A stretch of 64,000 nt of DNA from Nitrosopelagicus sp964511265 (GTDB lineage: Archaea > Thermoproteota > Nitrososphaeria > Nitrososphaerales > Nitrosopumilaceae). A program made the translations under genes and the position numbers. The notes under the pieces were generated by a model. It was not told the DNA's origin and did no database searches. It saw only the letters and a program-made list of their open reading frames with translations. Positions 51,695 through 61,561 of the stretch are shown one piece after another. The stretch lies in the NCBI GenBank assembly GCA_964511265.1, contig CAZEES010000002.1, positions 13,505 through 77,504 on the forward strand, given 5' to 3'. The first letter of the stretch is position 1. Each line of letters begins with the position of its first letter.

Positions 51695-52546
51695 ATGACG
51701 GCATTGAAAAAAACATTAATCGGAATTACGGTAGTAGGAAAAGATAAGGAAGGAATTGTAGCTAATTTTACAAATTTTGTTTTTGAGCGAAAAGGCAATC
51801 TAGAGAGAGTCAATCAGAATGTCATCAAAGGTCTTTTTGGCATGTATTTGGAAGCATCATTCACAAAAAAAATCGATATAAAGAGATTTGACTCAGATTT
51901 AGAAAAATTAGGCAAACAATTACACATGGAAGTTAACACACACCATGAATCAAATTCACAAAAAAATATTGCAGTTTTTGTAACAAAAGAACCACACTGC
52001 CTTCAGACACTGATTCGTGCACAAACAAAAAAGGAACTCAAAGGTAAGATTTCAGTGGTGATTGGTACAGATAATACTTTATCATCAATGGCAAAAAAAG
52101 CTAGAATACCTTTTGTGTTAATAAATGAAAAAAATCAAGACAAAGCTGAGGCAAAAATTATTCAGGTTTGTAAAAAATACGATATAGATTTAATCGCATT
52201 AGCAAGATACATGAGAATTTTGACACCAAATTTTGTTTGGAGATATCCAAACAGGATCATAAACATCCATCCATCATTGCTTCCTGCATTTCCAGGTGCA
52301 ATGGCATATGCACAAGCATATGAGAGAGGAACAAAAATCATTGGTGTCACATCACATTATGTAACAGAGAATCTTGATCAAGGACCAATAATTTTTCAAG
52401 ACTCATTTGATGTAAAACCAGAACATACATTAGAATCAATAAAACGAGCTGGACAAAAACTGGAAGCAGGTGTTTTGTTAAAAGCAGTAAAGATGCATCT
52501 AGCAGATAAATTGGAAGTTAGATGGAGAAAAGTACATACAAAGTGA
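51695..52546 (+). CDS. purU: Formyltetrahydrofolate deformylase
   Basis: Hydrolyses 10-formyl-THF to formate and THF (283 aa). An N-terminal ACT domain (about residues 9-80, GITVVGKDKEGIVANFTNFV) is followed by a formyltransferase-fold domain with KEPHCLQTL, VVIGTDNT, ALARYMRILTP near residue 168 and the catalytic NIHPSLLPAFPGAMAYAQA (His near 190), VTSHYVTENLDQGP. Both domains are intact. The creatininase-family gene follows 4 bp later, so the two are coupled. Confidence 0.92.
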   Translation: MTALKKTLIGITVVGKDKEGIVANFTNFVFERKGNLERVNQNVIKGLFGMYLEASFTKKIDIKRFDSDLEKLGKQLHMEVNTHHESNSQKNIAVFVTKEPHCLQTLIRAQTKKELKGKISVVIGTDNTLSSMAKKARIPFVLINEKNQDKAEAKIIQVCKKYDIDLIALARYMRILTPNFVWRYPNRIINIHPSLLPAFPGAMAYAQAYERGTKIIGVTSHYVTENLDQGPIIFQDSFDVKPEHTLESIKRAGQKLEAGVLLKAVKMHLADKLEVRWRKVHTK

Positions 52547-52550
52547 TTTC

Positions 52551-53243
52551 ATGATTATTAGAGATCAATTTGATCCTGATTTGAGAAAGATAATCAGAAA
52601 AAAGAAACAGACTGCAATAATTCCAGTTGGTTCTATTGAACAACATGGTCCACATTTACCAATCTCTACAGATTCAGATATTGTAACAGAAATTGCATCA
52701 AGATTATCAGACAAGATGAAAGGGATTCTCCTTCCTACAATTAGCTACGGGATTTCATATGAACATTTTCCGTTCTTTAATCTAAGCATAAAAAAGTCCA
52801 CATTATCACGAATTTTGGAAGATATTTGTGAGTCATTGATCAAAAATGGGATTTCAAAGATTGTAATTATCAATGGGCATTATGGGAATTTGGACTCTTT
52901 GAGAAGTTTTGAGAGGAAACAGAAACCAAGAAGTAAAATTAAGATTTTTTCATATTGGAAGTACATGGATAGAGATTTTGATCATGCAGGGAATGTTGAA
53001 ACATCAATCATGCTAGCAATTTCAAAGAATGTTAAGATGAAAAAGGCGAAAAAAGGTTTTCAGACTGACGGCATGTCAAAACAGCAGGTTTCAAAGATTA
53101 ACAAATTAGCCCAAAAATCATTTCCAAAAGTAACAGGAAATGGAGTTTGGGGTGATCCAACAGAAGCATCAGCAAGGCTAGGAAGGAAAATCATTAAGGA
53201 AGTTGTAGATAATCTTGCAAAAGAGTCAAACTTGACTTACTGA
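52551..53243 (+). CDS. Creatininase-family metal-dependent amidohydrolase
   Basis: A 230-aa amidohydrolase with the family motif IPVGSIEQHGPHLPISTDSDIV near residue 24 (metal ligands Glu, His, Asp), then SYGISYEHFPF, and INGHYGNLDSL near residue 106, ending with the conserved HAGNVETSIML near residue 143 (His, Glu). In archaea, one branch (ArfB) deformylates a pyrimidine intermediate of riboflavin/F420 synthesis. The position behind PurU, another deformylase, is suggestive but not proof. Substrate open. Confidence 0.85.
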   Translation: MIIRDQFDPDLRKIIRKKKQTAIIPVGSIEQHGPHLPISTDSDIVTEIASRLSDKMKGILLPTISYGISYEHFPFFNLSIKKSTLSRILEDICESLIKNGISKIVIINGHYGNLDSLRSFERKQKPRSKIKIFSYWKYMDRDFDHAGNVETSIMLAISKNVKMKKAKKGFQTDGMSKQQVSKINKLAQKSFPKVTGNGVWGDPTEASARLGRKIIKEVVDNLAKESNLTY

Positions 53244-53312
53244 AACAAAACCAAAAATTCACCAGTGAACGTTTAATATACTCCTCATTATTGGAATCAA
53301 TAAGTGAAATAA

Positions 53313-53543
53313 ATGTCCGTAGATATGGCAGTAAAAGTACTCGATGAAAGTATCAACAAGAACGTACTGATAAAGCTAAAAGGTGGAAAAACCATTACAG
53401 GTACACTTCAAGGTTTTGATCAGCACATGAACCTGCTACTCGACCAATCAGAAGAGATCCCTTCTGAAGGCGATTCAAAAAGTCTTGGATCCATTGTAGT
53501 TCGTGGAGATAATGTAGTTATGATATCTCCTCCAGCAGAATAG
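53313..53543 (+). CDS. LSm (Sm-like) archaeal protein
   Basis: A 76-aa ring-forming RNA-binding protein. Sm1: VLIKLKGGKTITGTLQGFDQHMNLLLDQSEE (about residues 19-49). Sm2: GSIVVRGDNVVMISP (about 59-73). The MNLLL and RGDNV motifs hold the uridine-binding residues. The L37e gene follows 10 bp after its stop, the usual archaeal order. Confidence 0.94.
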   Translation: MSVDMAVKVLDESINKNVLIKLKGGKTITGTLQGFDQHMNLLLDQSEEIPSEGDSKSLGSIVVRGDNVVMISPPAE

Positions 53544-53553
53544 GTGTTCTCTA

Positions 53554-53730
53554 ATGACTAGAGGTACACCATCAATGGGTAAGCATTCAAAATCTCATAC
53601 ACATATCAGATGTAGAAGATGTGGAAATAACGCATTTCATAGACGTCTAGATCGATGTGCAAGTTGTGGGCATCCAGATGCAAAAAGACGAAAATATAAT
53701 TGGATTAAACGGAGCGTACCTGCGCTATAA
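53554..53730 (+). CDS. rpl37e: Ribosomal protein L37e
   Basis: A short gene giving 58 aa: MTRGTPSMGKHSKSHTHI, then two zinc pairs, CRRCG near residue 20 and CASCG near residue 35, followed by AKRRKYNWIKRS. This is the L37e family pattern (GTxSxGK, Cys2-Cys2, RKYNW). It ends in TAA at 53728-53730, 3 bp before the next gene. It fits the LSm-L37e pairing of archaeal genomes. Confidence 0.95.
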   Translation: MTRGTPSMGKHSKSHTHIRCRRCGNNAFHRRLDRCASCGHPDAKRRKYNWIKRSVPAL

Positions 53731-53733
53731 TCA

Positions 53734-54652
53734 ATGTTGAAACAGTTTTTCGGATCAAAGAACAAGTTACAGACTCCAACTATCGGTTCAAATTCACAAA
53801 TCGTAAGTCAATTAAATTCATTACAAATTGAGAAAGATATACTCACAAAAACAATTGCACGATTATATCAAAATGAATCTGATTTAACAAAAATTCAAAA
53901 AGATAGATTATTACTAAAATATCAACATCAATTAGGCGTAGTTATTACTAGAATTGAAAAGCTAGAAAATGCAAGTAAGCATCCAGACTTGGGACCTTTG
54001 GGTGATGGATTGATTACACTCATGGATCAAAAATTATCACAGCTTGATCAGAGATTATATGAATTAACATCAAAGATACAAATTGCACAATCACAAAAAG
54101 ATGCTCACATTAAGAAGAAGGATAAAAAAATAGATGGAATTGAAAATAAGGTAGAAAAGGAGTCAAAACCAGTCTTTGAGAAACCAATTGAAGAATTTGT
54201 TAATAAGGGTTCAAAGAAATTCGAGATTACAACTCTAACTTCATTACCAAAATTAGATCCAGTAAAACAATCAAAGTATGATCAGATGTTATCACAACTA
54301 AGTAGTGATGTTATAACACCACCTCCAAGGAAACTAAAGATGCAAGAAAGTTCAAAAATTGAGGCTCCAGAAATTAAAAAACAAAGTGTGATTCCAGTAA
54401 TTGAAGATAACCCAGAACATGTGGTAAAACCANNNNNNNNNNNNNNNNNNNNNNNNNNNNNNNNNNNNNNNNNNNNNNNNNNNNNNNNNNNNNNNNNNNN
54501 NNNNNNNNNNNNNNNNNNNNNNNNNNNNNNNNAAACCAATTGTAGAACTGCCAGAAGAATCGGAAATTGATGATGAAGATGATGACATCGAACAAATTAA
54601 ATCAAAAATTCTAAAAACTTTATCAAAAATTGAACAAGCAGAGGTCGATTAA
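53734..54652 (+). CDS. Coiled-coil protein of unknown function, interrupted by an assembly gap
   Basis: I do not recognise this protein. The first 233 codons run to the gap; 39 codons follow it and end in TAA at 54650-54652, which overlaps the rpiA start as TAATG. The two sides are in different frames across the 100 N, so the gap length is nominal and the annotated frame must be bridged. Residues 25-130 are predicted coiled coil (Leu/Gln/Lys-rich, QLDQRLYELTSKIQIA), followed by a Lys/Glu/Pro-rich linker. The C-terminus is acidic (EIDDEDDDIEQIKSKIL). Part of the LSm-L37e-rpiA operon by spacing. Confidence 0.7.
54433..54532. other. Assembly gap (100 N)
   Basis: Exactly 100 N inside the coiled-coil gene; a placeholder, not a measured length. 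Sequence on both sides ends/starts with aaacca, and the flanking protein is in a different frame, so the true insert is not 100 bases (a length divisible by 3 is expected). Confidence 0.98.
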
Positions 54653-55329
54653 TGTCATTTGATGATGCCATCAAGGCATTATCTTTAGATGCTTTGAGAA
54701 ATGTAAAAGATGGTTATGTTTTAGGTTTAGGAAGCGGACGTGCAGCAACTGCGTTAGTAAAATCACTATCAAAATACATCAAGACAAAAAAAATTTCAGT
54801 TAAATGTGTGCCAACATCTATGCAAATAAAACTAATTGCTGAAAAAGGTGGTTTACAATTAGTTGATGCAGATCAAATTGATAAAATAGATTTAGTGTTT
54901 GATGGTGCAGATCAAATTGATAAAAATAGATTTTTGATAAAAGGTGGAGGAGGAGCATTATTAAGAGAAAATATACTGATCAGTGCTGCAAAAAAAGTTA
55001 TCATTATGGCAGATAGTTCAAAATTTGTCAAAGAATTTAACAGAACAGTTCCAGTGGAAGTTCAACCATTAGCAAGACGGATTGTTTGGAAAAAAATTGA
55101 AAAACTAGGCGGTAAACCAGAATTACGAATACTTGATAGAGGATATCCATTTGTTACTGAAAACTCCAACATTATACTAGATTGTGATTTTGGTGTAATC
55201 AAGAATCCAAAATCACTACAACAAAGATTACTCAATATAGCAGGAATCATGGAGGTTGGAATTTTTACAAGAAAACCAGATGTAATTTACAAGGCAAAAG
55301 CAAACGGCAAATTTGAGATTTTAACTTAG
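54652..55329 (+). CDS. rpiA: Ribose-5-phosphate isomerase A
   Basis: Interconverts ribose-5-P and ribulose-5-P (225 aa). Motifs: YVLGLGSGRAATALV near residue 23, VPTSMQIKLIAEK near residue 52, LVFDGADQIDKNRFLIKGGGGALLRE near residue 82 (substrate loop with catalytic Asp, Glu and Lys). The TAATG overlap with the upstream coiled-coil gene suggests coupling. With transketolase A/B, RPE and transaldolase at 29176-32467 it completes the non-oxidative pentose-phosphate pathway. Confidence 0.95.
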   Translation: MSFDDAIKALSLDALRNVKDGYVLGLGSGRAATALVKSLSKYIKTKKISVKCVPTSMQIKLIAEKGGLQLVDADQIDKIDLVFDGADQIDKNRFLIKGGGGALLRENILISAAKKVIIMADSSKFVKEFNRTVPVEVQPLARRIVWKKIEKLGGKPELRILDRGYPFVTENSNIILDCDFGVIKNPKSLQQRLLNIAGIMEVGIFTRKPDVIYKAKANGKFEILT

Positions 55330-56709
55330 TGTTCGTGATACAAGATTACCATATCCAGGCTTACCAATTACTTCAAAGTCTTCAGCAACAACAGTGCCTC
55401 TAACAATTGTCTTGATAGGCCATCCTTTCAAATTCCATCCATCATATACAAGATAATCAGAAAATCCACCAAAGAGTTCAGGAGAAACTTTTGCTTCTTT
55501 TTTTAGATCAATCATAGTTATGTCCGCATCATATCCTACTGCTAGATGCCCCTTACTAGATAAACCAAAAATTTTTGAGGCATTTGTACTTGTAAGATTA
55601 ACTAATTGGCTCAGATTAATTTTATTTTTGTTAACTCCCTCACTAAGTAAAATTGGTAATGAAGTTCCAATTCCAGGGAATCCTGCTAAAGCACTCCAAA
55701 CATCATCTCCACCAAGTTTTAGTTTTAATTGATTAGCAACATGATCAGTTCCAATTGTATCAATTTCATTATTTTGTATAGCAGTCCATACAGATTGTAT
55801 ATCATTTTTTGTTCTAATTGGAGGCATAACTTTTGCAAGATATCCAGTTTGAGTTTCATGTGATAATGTTAGATAATGAGGACATGTTTCAACGAAAATT
55901 TTTGTGCCTTTTTGTTTTTCTTCTTTTATTTTTTTCAATGCCAATTCTGAACCAATATGCACAAAGTAGATCTGACAACCATATTTCCGTCCATATTCAC
56001 ATATTGTTTGAATAGATTTTGCTTCGAAGTCAGGAGAACGGCTTTCTGACCATGCATGTAGACCATCATGATTTTTTTCTTTTTGAGTTTTCATTCCACA
56101 CGAGCATTCTTGATAATCTTCGGCATGAACTAAAACAGGGCAATTGAGCAATGCAGCATTTTTTACAATTTTTTCAACTAATTCATTTGTAACATTAACT
56201 TCAGCAGAGATTAATTTTTGTTCACCAGGATTCATTTCCATGTATACATGACCAACATCCCCTCCAAGATTCATGTAAATTTTGAATGAGATGATTTTAT
56301 TTTCTGTACAAAATTGCATTTCATCAATTTGAGAATTATCAAAAATTGATGCATGTAAGGTATAATCAATATAATGTGAATTTTGACTTGCCAACAGATG
56401 TTTTTCAAGAGAGTCTTTGTATGAGCCATTTAATCTAAACATTCTCATCATTGTAGTAACACCCCCTATTGCAGCAGCATGTGATTCAGTTGTTGCAGCC
56501 TGATCAATAGGTGAATAAACACCATAATGAACGTGAGTATCAATTAGACCAGGAATACTAACTAAACCAGAACCATTAATTTTTTTATCACAATCAGGAA
56601 TTTCATTAGTAATTAAGTTGATTTTCCCATCTTCTATGACAAGATTTTTTTCAACCATACCATTTGAAGTCAAAACATGAGAATCGGTAATGATTAAATC
56701 GTAAGTCAT
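55321..56709 (-). CDS. pyrC: Dihydroorotase-like amidohydrolase
   Basis: A zinc-dependent cyclic amidohydrolase (462 aa). The metal sites are HVHYG near residue 59 (His-x-His), K in FKIYMNLGG near residue 144 (carboxylated lysine candidate), VHAEDYQEC near residue 195, VHIGSELA near residue 250 and GTDHVANQ near residue 318 (Asp). This architecture is shared by dihydroorotase (pyrimidine synthesis), allantoinase and dihydropyrimidinase. With no companion pathway gene adjacent, dihydroorotase is the most likely but not certain. It overlaps rpiA by 9 bp (convergent). Confidence 0.8.
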   Translation of the reverse strand: MTYDLIITDSHVLTSNGMVEKNLVIEDGKINLITNEIPDCDKKINGSGLVSIPGLIDTHVHYGVYSPIDQAATTESHAAAIGGVTTMMRMFRLNGSYKDSLEKHLLASQNSHYIDYTLHASIFDNSQIDEMQFCTENKIISFKIYMNLGGDVGHVYMEMNPGEQKLISAEVNVTNELVEKIVKNAALLNCPVLVHAEDYQECSCGMKTQKEKNHDGLHAWSESRSPDFEAKSIQTICEYGRKYGCQIYFVHIGSELALKKIKEEKQKGTKIFVETCPHYLTLSHETQTGYLAKVMPPIRTKNDIQSVWTAIQNNEIDTIGTDHVANQLKLKLGGDDVWSALAGFPGIGTSLPILLSEGVNKNKINLSQLVNLTSTNASKIFGLSSKGHLAVGYDADITMIDLKKEAKVSPELFGGFSDYLVYDGWNLKGWPIKTIVRGTVVAEDFEVIGKPGYGNLVSRTLS

Positions 56710-56782
56710 TATGTTTACCTCAGTTTTCAGGTATATTAGTAGAGTAAAAATGAATATACGTTGTTGAAAAATGCAATTACTA

Positions 56783-56854
56783 GGGCCGATGGCTTAGGGG
56801 TATAGCGCCACGTTCGCAACGTGGATGTCGAGGGTTCGATTCCCTCTCGGTCCA
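56783..56854 (+). tRNA. tRNA-Ala (CGC)
   Basis: Acceptor GGGCCGA pairs with TCGGTCC, including the alanine identity pair G3-U70. Anticodon stem CCACG/CGTGG encloses TTCGCAA (anticodon CGC), and the T arm is GAGGGTTCGATTCCCTC. Discriminator A; CCA not encoded. No intron. A reading frame starting inside this tRNA belongs to the next gene only from 56896. Confidence 0.95.
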
Positions 56855-56895
56855 CTTCACGAAAACATTATACAGTGAAAAATGATCATTTCAAC

Positions 56896-57258
56896 ATGAA
56901 AGTATTCAATGGAAAACAAGCAGCGAATGATTACATGTCTGCGCATACATTAGCATTTTCAACACCTGAGCTTACTTTGATGCGATTTTCATTTTGGTTG
57001 GGGGATATGGTTCCAGACCCTACAAAACAAGAAGAGAGTGTTCCAAGATTATACACATACGTTGAAGAAAAAGACTTTGCGCCAGTCGAGATTATTGATG
57101 ATGATAATTATGTTCCAACAGGAGCAGTATTGGGTTCAGGAATGTACGGAAGTGCAAATGCAGAATCTTCAGGAGAAGAACAATTTTGTTCAGAATGTGG
57201 TGCAAAAAACTCATCAACTGCAAAATTTTGTAGAGAATGTGGAGTTAATTTAAGTTAG
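56896..57258 (+). CDS. Protein with C-terminal zinc ribbon
   Basis: A 120-aa protein from ATG 56896 (MKVFNGKQAANDYMSAHT). The first 85 residues form an α/β domain with FSTPELTLMRFSFWLGDMVPDPT that I do not recognise. The C-terminus (about 97-120) is a classic four-Cys zinc ribbon CSECGAKNSSTAKFCRECG, of the type that mediates protein or nucleic-acid contacts. The open frame runs back to 56821 through the tRNA, but the promoter and length favour 56896. It converges on another zinc-ribbon gene 3 bp away. Confidence 0.75.
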   Translation: MKVFNGKQAANDYMSAHTLAFSTPELTLMRFSFWLGDMVPDPTKQEESVPRLYTYVEEKDFAPVEIIDDDNYVPTGAVLGSGMYGSANAESSGEEQFCSECGAKNSSTAKFCRECGVNLS

Positions 57259-57261
57259 AAA

Positions 57262-57792
57262 TTATTGTTTTGCACCACACTTAGTGCAGAACTTGGCATT
57301 TGGTCTCAAGTTTCCTCCACATGAAGTACAATTTCCTGCACTTTGTCTTGGTGGAAGTAATGAAGGATCAGGAGTTGGTAAAGTACCAGGTTGATTGAAT
57401 GCATCAGGCGCAGACATGATTGAGGGTGGTGCACCAACTGGATTTTCCGTAGTTCCTGTTCTAGGACCAGAATTCATTCCAGGCATCATTCCAGGTTGTC
57501 CCATTCCAGGCATAAGTCCAGGGGATTGTGTGCCACCAGCTCCCGTACCAGATGAAACTCTATCAAGTGTTTTTTTCATTTCCATCAGTGTTTTGATCCC
57601 TAAAAATTCTAAGGCAGAGTAAGCTACAGTGTAATCTCCTAATTTCTGGAAAAATTCTTTATCAGATAATTTTCCCGCCTTATACAGATTATTTGCATCT
57701 AGAAAAGATTCGTAATATCCTTGTGATTCATCAAATAATGCTTGTAATTTATCGAAAGTGAGATTTAATGTATCAATTTCTCCCAATGACAT
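57262..57792 (-). CDS. Zinc-ribbon protein with a Met/Gly/Pro-rich linker
   Basis: A 176-aa protein in three parts: an N-terminal helical domain (about residues 1-78, LNLTFDKLQALFDESQGYYES), a low-complexity stretch rich in Gly, Met and Pro (about 80-145, PGMGQPGMMPGMNSGP), and a C-terminal zinc ribbon CTSCGGNLRPNAKFCTKCGAKQ. It shares the AKFCxxCG ribbon with the neighbours at 56896-57258 and 58306-59064. Function unknown; the linker suggests a flexible tether between a helical domain and a ribbon. Confidence 0.72.
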   Translation of the reverse strand: MSLGEIDTLNLTFDKLQALFDESQGYYESFLDANNLYKAGKLSDKEFFQKLGDYTVAYSALEFLGIKTLMEMKKTLDRVSSGTGAGGTQSPGLMPGMGQPGMMPGMNSGPRTGTTENPVGAPPSIMSAPDAFNQPGTLPTPDPSLLPPRQSAGNCTSCGGNLRPNAKFCTKCGAKQ

Positions 57793-57853
57793 AACTCAAT
57801 GAGAAGAATCTAATATTAATAGTTTAGAATAAAAAGAGAAAAATTAGTAGAGC

Positions 57854-58186
57854 CTAAATTTTTTCAAGTGCTCTATCTATCATATTTTGATATGTTTCTT
57901 TTGAACCTGCGCCTACTTGTTGAGCTATGATTTCTCCTTTATTCAAAAGGATTAGTGTTGGAATACTAAACACGTTATATTTTTGTGCTATTTCTTGTGC
58001 ATTATCAACATTAACTTTTACAAAGTTAACTTTTCCATCATAATCTCCAGCAAGTTCCTCTACCACAGGTCCAACCATTCTACATGGTCCACACCATTGA
58101 GCCCAAAAGTCTACAAAGACTGGTTTATCTGAGTTAATGACATCTGTTTCCCATGCTTGTGGATTATCTATTTCAGTAATTGCCAT
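57854..58186 (-). CDS. trxA: Thioredoxin
   Basis: A 110-aa classic thioredoxin: FVDFWAQWCGPCRMVGPVVEE with the active-site pair WCGPC near residue 29, YNVFSIPTLILLNKGE with cis-Pro near residue 73, and a C-terminal helix. Closer to the minimal family than the N-terminally extended thioredoxin at 46723-47133. The in-frame ATG at 58195 adds three residues; MAITEI at 58186 is the more typical start. Confidence 0.95.
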   Translation of the reverse strand: MAITEIDNPQAWETDVINSDKPVFVDFWAQWCGPCRMVGPVVEELAGDYDGKVNFVKVNVDNAQEIAQKYNVFSIPTLILLNKGEIIAQQVGAGSKETYQNMIDRALEKI

Positions 58187-58305
58187 GATTATCAAATTTT
58201 ATCAAAATCTCACATCTAAAAATGTATTTGTGGTTATGGTATAATGGAATAATTATTTAAAAAATTTCAAAATATACTTAAATGACGTATTAAAGGTAAA
58301 AATGC

Positions 58306-59064
58306 ATGAGTGCAGAACTTAGATTGAAAAAACTTAGAGGTTCGGGCGGATTTCTGATGGCACGAGTAACAGATGAACAGCAAAGTAAAGGAAATCTTGG
58401 AGGACCAGATCTATTTTTAGCACCAATAGGAAGACTAGAAAGTGAAAAAATTTCAAAATATACTTGTAATACCTGTGAACGAGAATTTGAAGGAAGCCCA
58501 AATATAGAATTTGAGAATCCAAATGAAGAGGTTGCTGAGAATTTAATTCTAGTTGAAAGAGGAAAATATCTCTGTAATGAATGTGGTTCAACAATTGCAG
58601 AGTATAGAGATTTTAGAAAACCAGATGAACAAGTAGATGTTGGACTAGCAAATCCAATTGAACAACAAGAAACAAGCTTTTCAGATTTTGATACAGTTAC
58701 TCAACAAGAAACAACTCAACAAGAAATTGTATCAGAGCCTACGTTTAGTGGAGGTACATTTAGATCAATTTTTGGCATGGATGTTTTCGACGAAAATGCA
58801 AAGAGAATTGGTAAAGCAAAACAGGTAGGAGTCGATTCAAATCAAGATTTAGTGTTAGTCGTTTCAGATGTTAGTGGAAATGATATTAACATCAATTGGA
58901 GTAGAATTGGAACTGTAGGAGAAGTAATCTTTTTAGGAAAATCTAGCAAAACAGAAGAAAAAATGGAGAAAACTTCAGTAGGTGAAGGTTTACGATGTTC
59001 TAGTTGTAATTTTGATAACAAGCCTGACTCAAAATTTTGTGAGAGTTGTGGTACACAGTTATAG
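58306..59064 (+). CDS. Protein with two zinc ribbons and a PRC-barrel-like domain
   Basis: A 252-aa protein with three parts. Residues 1-105 match the protein at 9246-9566 (GSGG, CNTC near residue 49, LILVERGKYLCNEC near residue 84). Residues about 142-210 form a PRC-barrel-like β domain (FGMDVFDENAKRIGKAKQVG, NINWSRIGTVGEVIFLGK). A second zinc ribbon ends it (CSSCNFDNKPDSKFCESCG). A Gln/Thr-rich linker (about 115-135) separates the first two parts. PRC-barrels often take part in RNA processing, photosynthetic or division complexes; the role here is not known. The gene has its own AT-rich promoter. Confidence 0.8.
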   Translation: MSAELRLKKLRGSGGFLMARVTDEQQSKGNLGGPDLFLAPIGRLESEKISKYTCNTCEREFEGSPNIEFENPNEEVAENLILVERGKYLCNECGSTIAEYRDFRKPDEQVDVGLANPIEQQETSFSDFDTVTQQETTQQEIVSEPTFSGGTFRSIFGMDVFDENAKRIGKAKQVGVDSNQDLVLVVSDVSGNDININWSRIGTVGEVIFLGKSSKTEEKMEKTSVGEGLRCSSCNFDNKPDSKFCESCGTQL

Positions 59065-59109
59065 TTAATCGATAAGATTTATCTAAGTAAATTAGCGAGC
59101 AAACATAAT

Positions 59110-59975
59110 TTGGGAACAAGTTCAACAAAAAATCTCATAAAAGATGCAATAATCATAATTGTAGCAATTGCTATAATTTGGCTAGGTCTACAAGCAGTAT
59201 TTGGAACAGCAAATCCATTTTATGTGGTTTCAAGTGGAAGTATGATTCCAGTTTTAATGATTTATGATGTCATAGTTGTGGAAGGTAATACTCCGTTTGA
59301 AGATGTAAAAAAAGGAGATATCATTGTATTTTATTCACCAAAATTATACGAGCAAGGGAAAGAACGAGTAATTGTTCACAGAGTTAGTTTAGAAATGGGA
59401 GAGGATCCAAAAATAGTGAGAACGAAAGGAGATGCAAATCCTGCATCAATTGCAGGTACAGATTATCCAATAACGGAAAAAGAGTATCTAGGTAAAGTGG
59501 AGTATGTAGTGCCGCAAGTGGGATACATAACACAAATTCTTCAGCCTCCAATCAACTACATAATAATTGCAGTCATAATTGGAGTCATGATTGTAAAACA
59601 GTTTTCAAAAAAACAAAAGAAAAACATTGAATTTCAGTATACAAAAGATAAGTTAACTGAAGATAATGATTCAGAACATACTAAATTATCAAATAAAGAT
59701 GAATCAGTAGATANNNNNNNNNNNNNNNNNNNNNNNNNNNNNNNNNNNNNNNNNNNNNNNNNNNNNNNNNNNNNNNNNNNNNNNNNNNNNNNNNNNNNNN
59801 NNNNNNNNNNNNNGAAGATAATGATTCAGAACATACTAAATTATCAAATAAAGATGAATCAGTAGATACTTCAGATAACATTATTGAAGATAATAAAGAT
59901 GAATCAGTAGATACTTCAGATAACATTATTGAAGATAATAAAGATGAATCAGTAGATGATAAAAAAGAACTTTAA
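59110..59975 (+). CDS. Archaeal-type signal peptidase I with repeated acidic tail, interrupted by an assembly gap
   Basis: A membrane serine protease that removes signal peptides. N-terminal hydrophobic segment about residues 12-31. Catalytic S44 in SSGSMIPVL, H90 in VIVHRV (His instead of the bacterial Lys, as in archaeal/ER enzymes) and D108 in TKGDAN. A second membrane segment lies at about 147-163, followed by a Lys/Asp/Glu-rich tail with repeats. The start is a TTG at 59110. The frame after the 100-N gap differs from that before it but ends in a TAA at 59973-59975, so the gap is nominal. Two perfect 45-bp copies lie in the tail after the gap. Confidence 0.85.
59659..59713 (+). repeat. 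55-bp exact direct repeat, left copy, ending at the gap
   Basis: Bases 59659-59713 are identical to 59814-59868. The left copy ends at the last base before the N run and the right copy begins at the first base after it. It is 55 bp long, a common k-mer size in assemblers. Confidence 0.95.
59714..59813. other. Assembly gap (100 N)
   Basis: Exactly 100 N between two identical 55-bp contig ends inside the signal-peptidase gene. The reading frames on each side match if the two copies are merged, so the real gap may be zero or a whole number of repeat units. Confidence 0.98.
59814..59868 (+). repeat. 55-bp exact direct repeat, right copy, starting at the gap
   Basis: Identical to 59659-59713. 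Its start is the first base after the N run. It continues into the two 45-bp tandem units at 59868-59957. Confidence 0.95.
59868..59957 (+). repeat. Two 45-bp perfect tandem repeats in the signal-peptidase tail
   Basis: Units at 59868-59912 and 59913-59957 are identical and encode a 15-residue acidic unit containing TSDNIIEDNKDESVD. The 45-bp period keeps the frame. Confidence 0.92.
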
Positions 59976-59977
59976 GA

Positions 59978-61501
<1,524 letters not shown>

Positions 61502-61561
61502 ATTGATGTAACACTTACTGATTCAAATAATTAAAGAGTTTCCAGAAATAGCTATGCCTAA

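Noticed and set aside
56821..56895. In-frame upstream extension of the zinc-ribbon gene
   Set aside because: The extension would begin inside tRNA-Ala. The ATG at 56896 gives a normal start.
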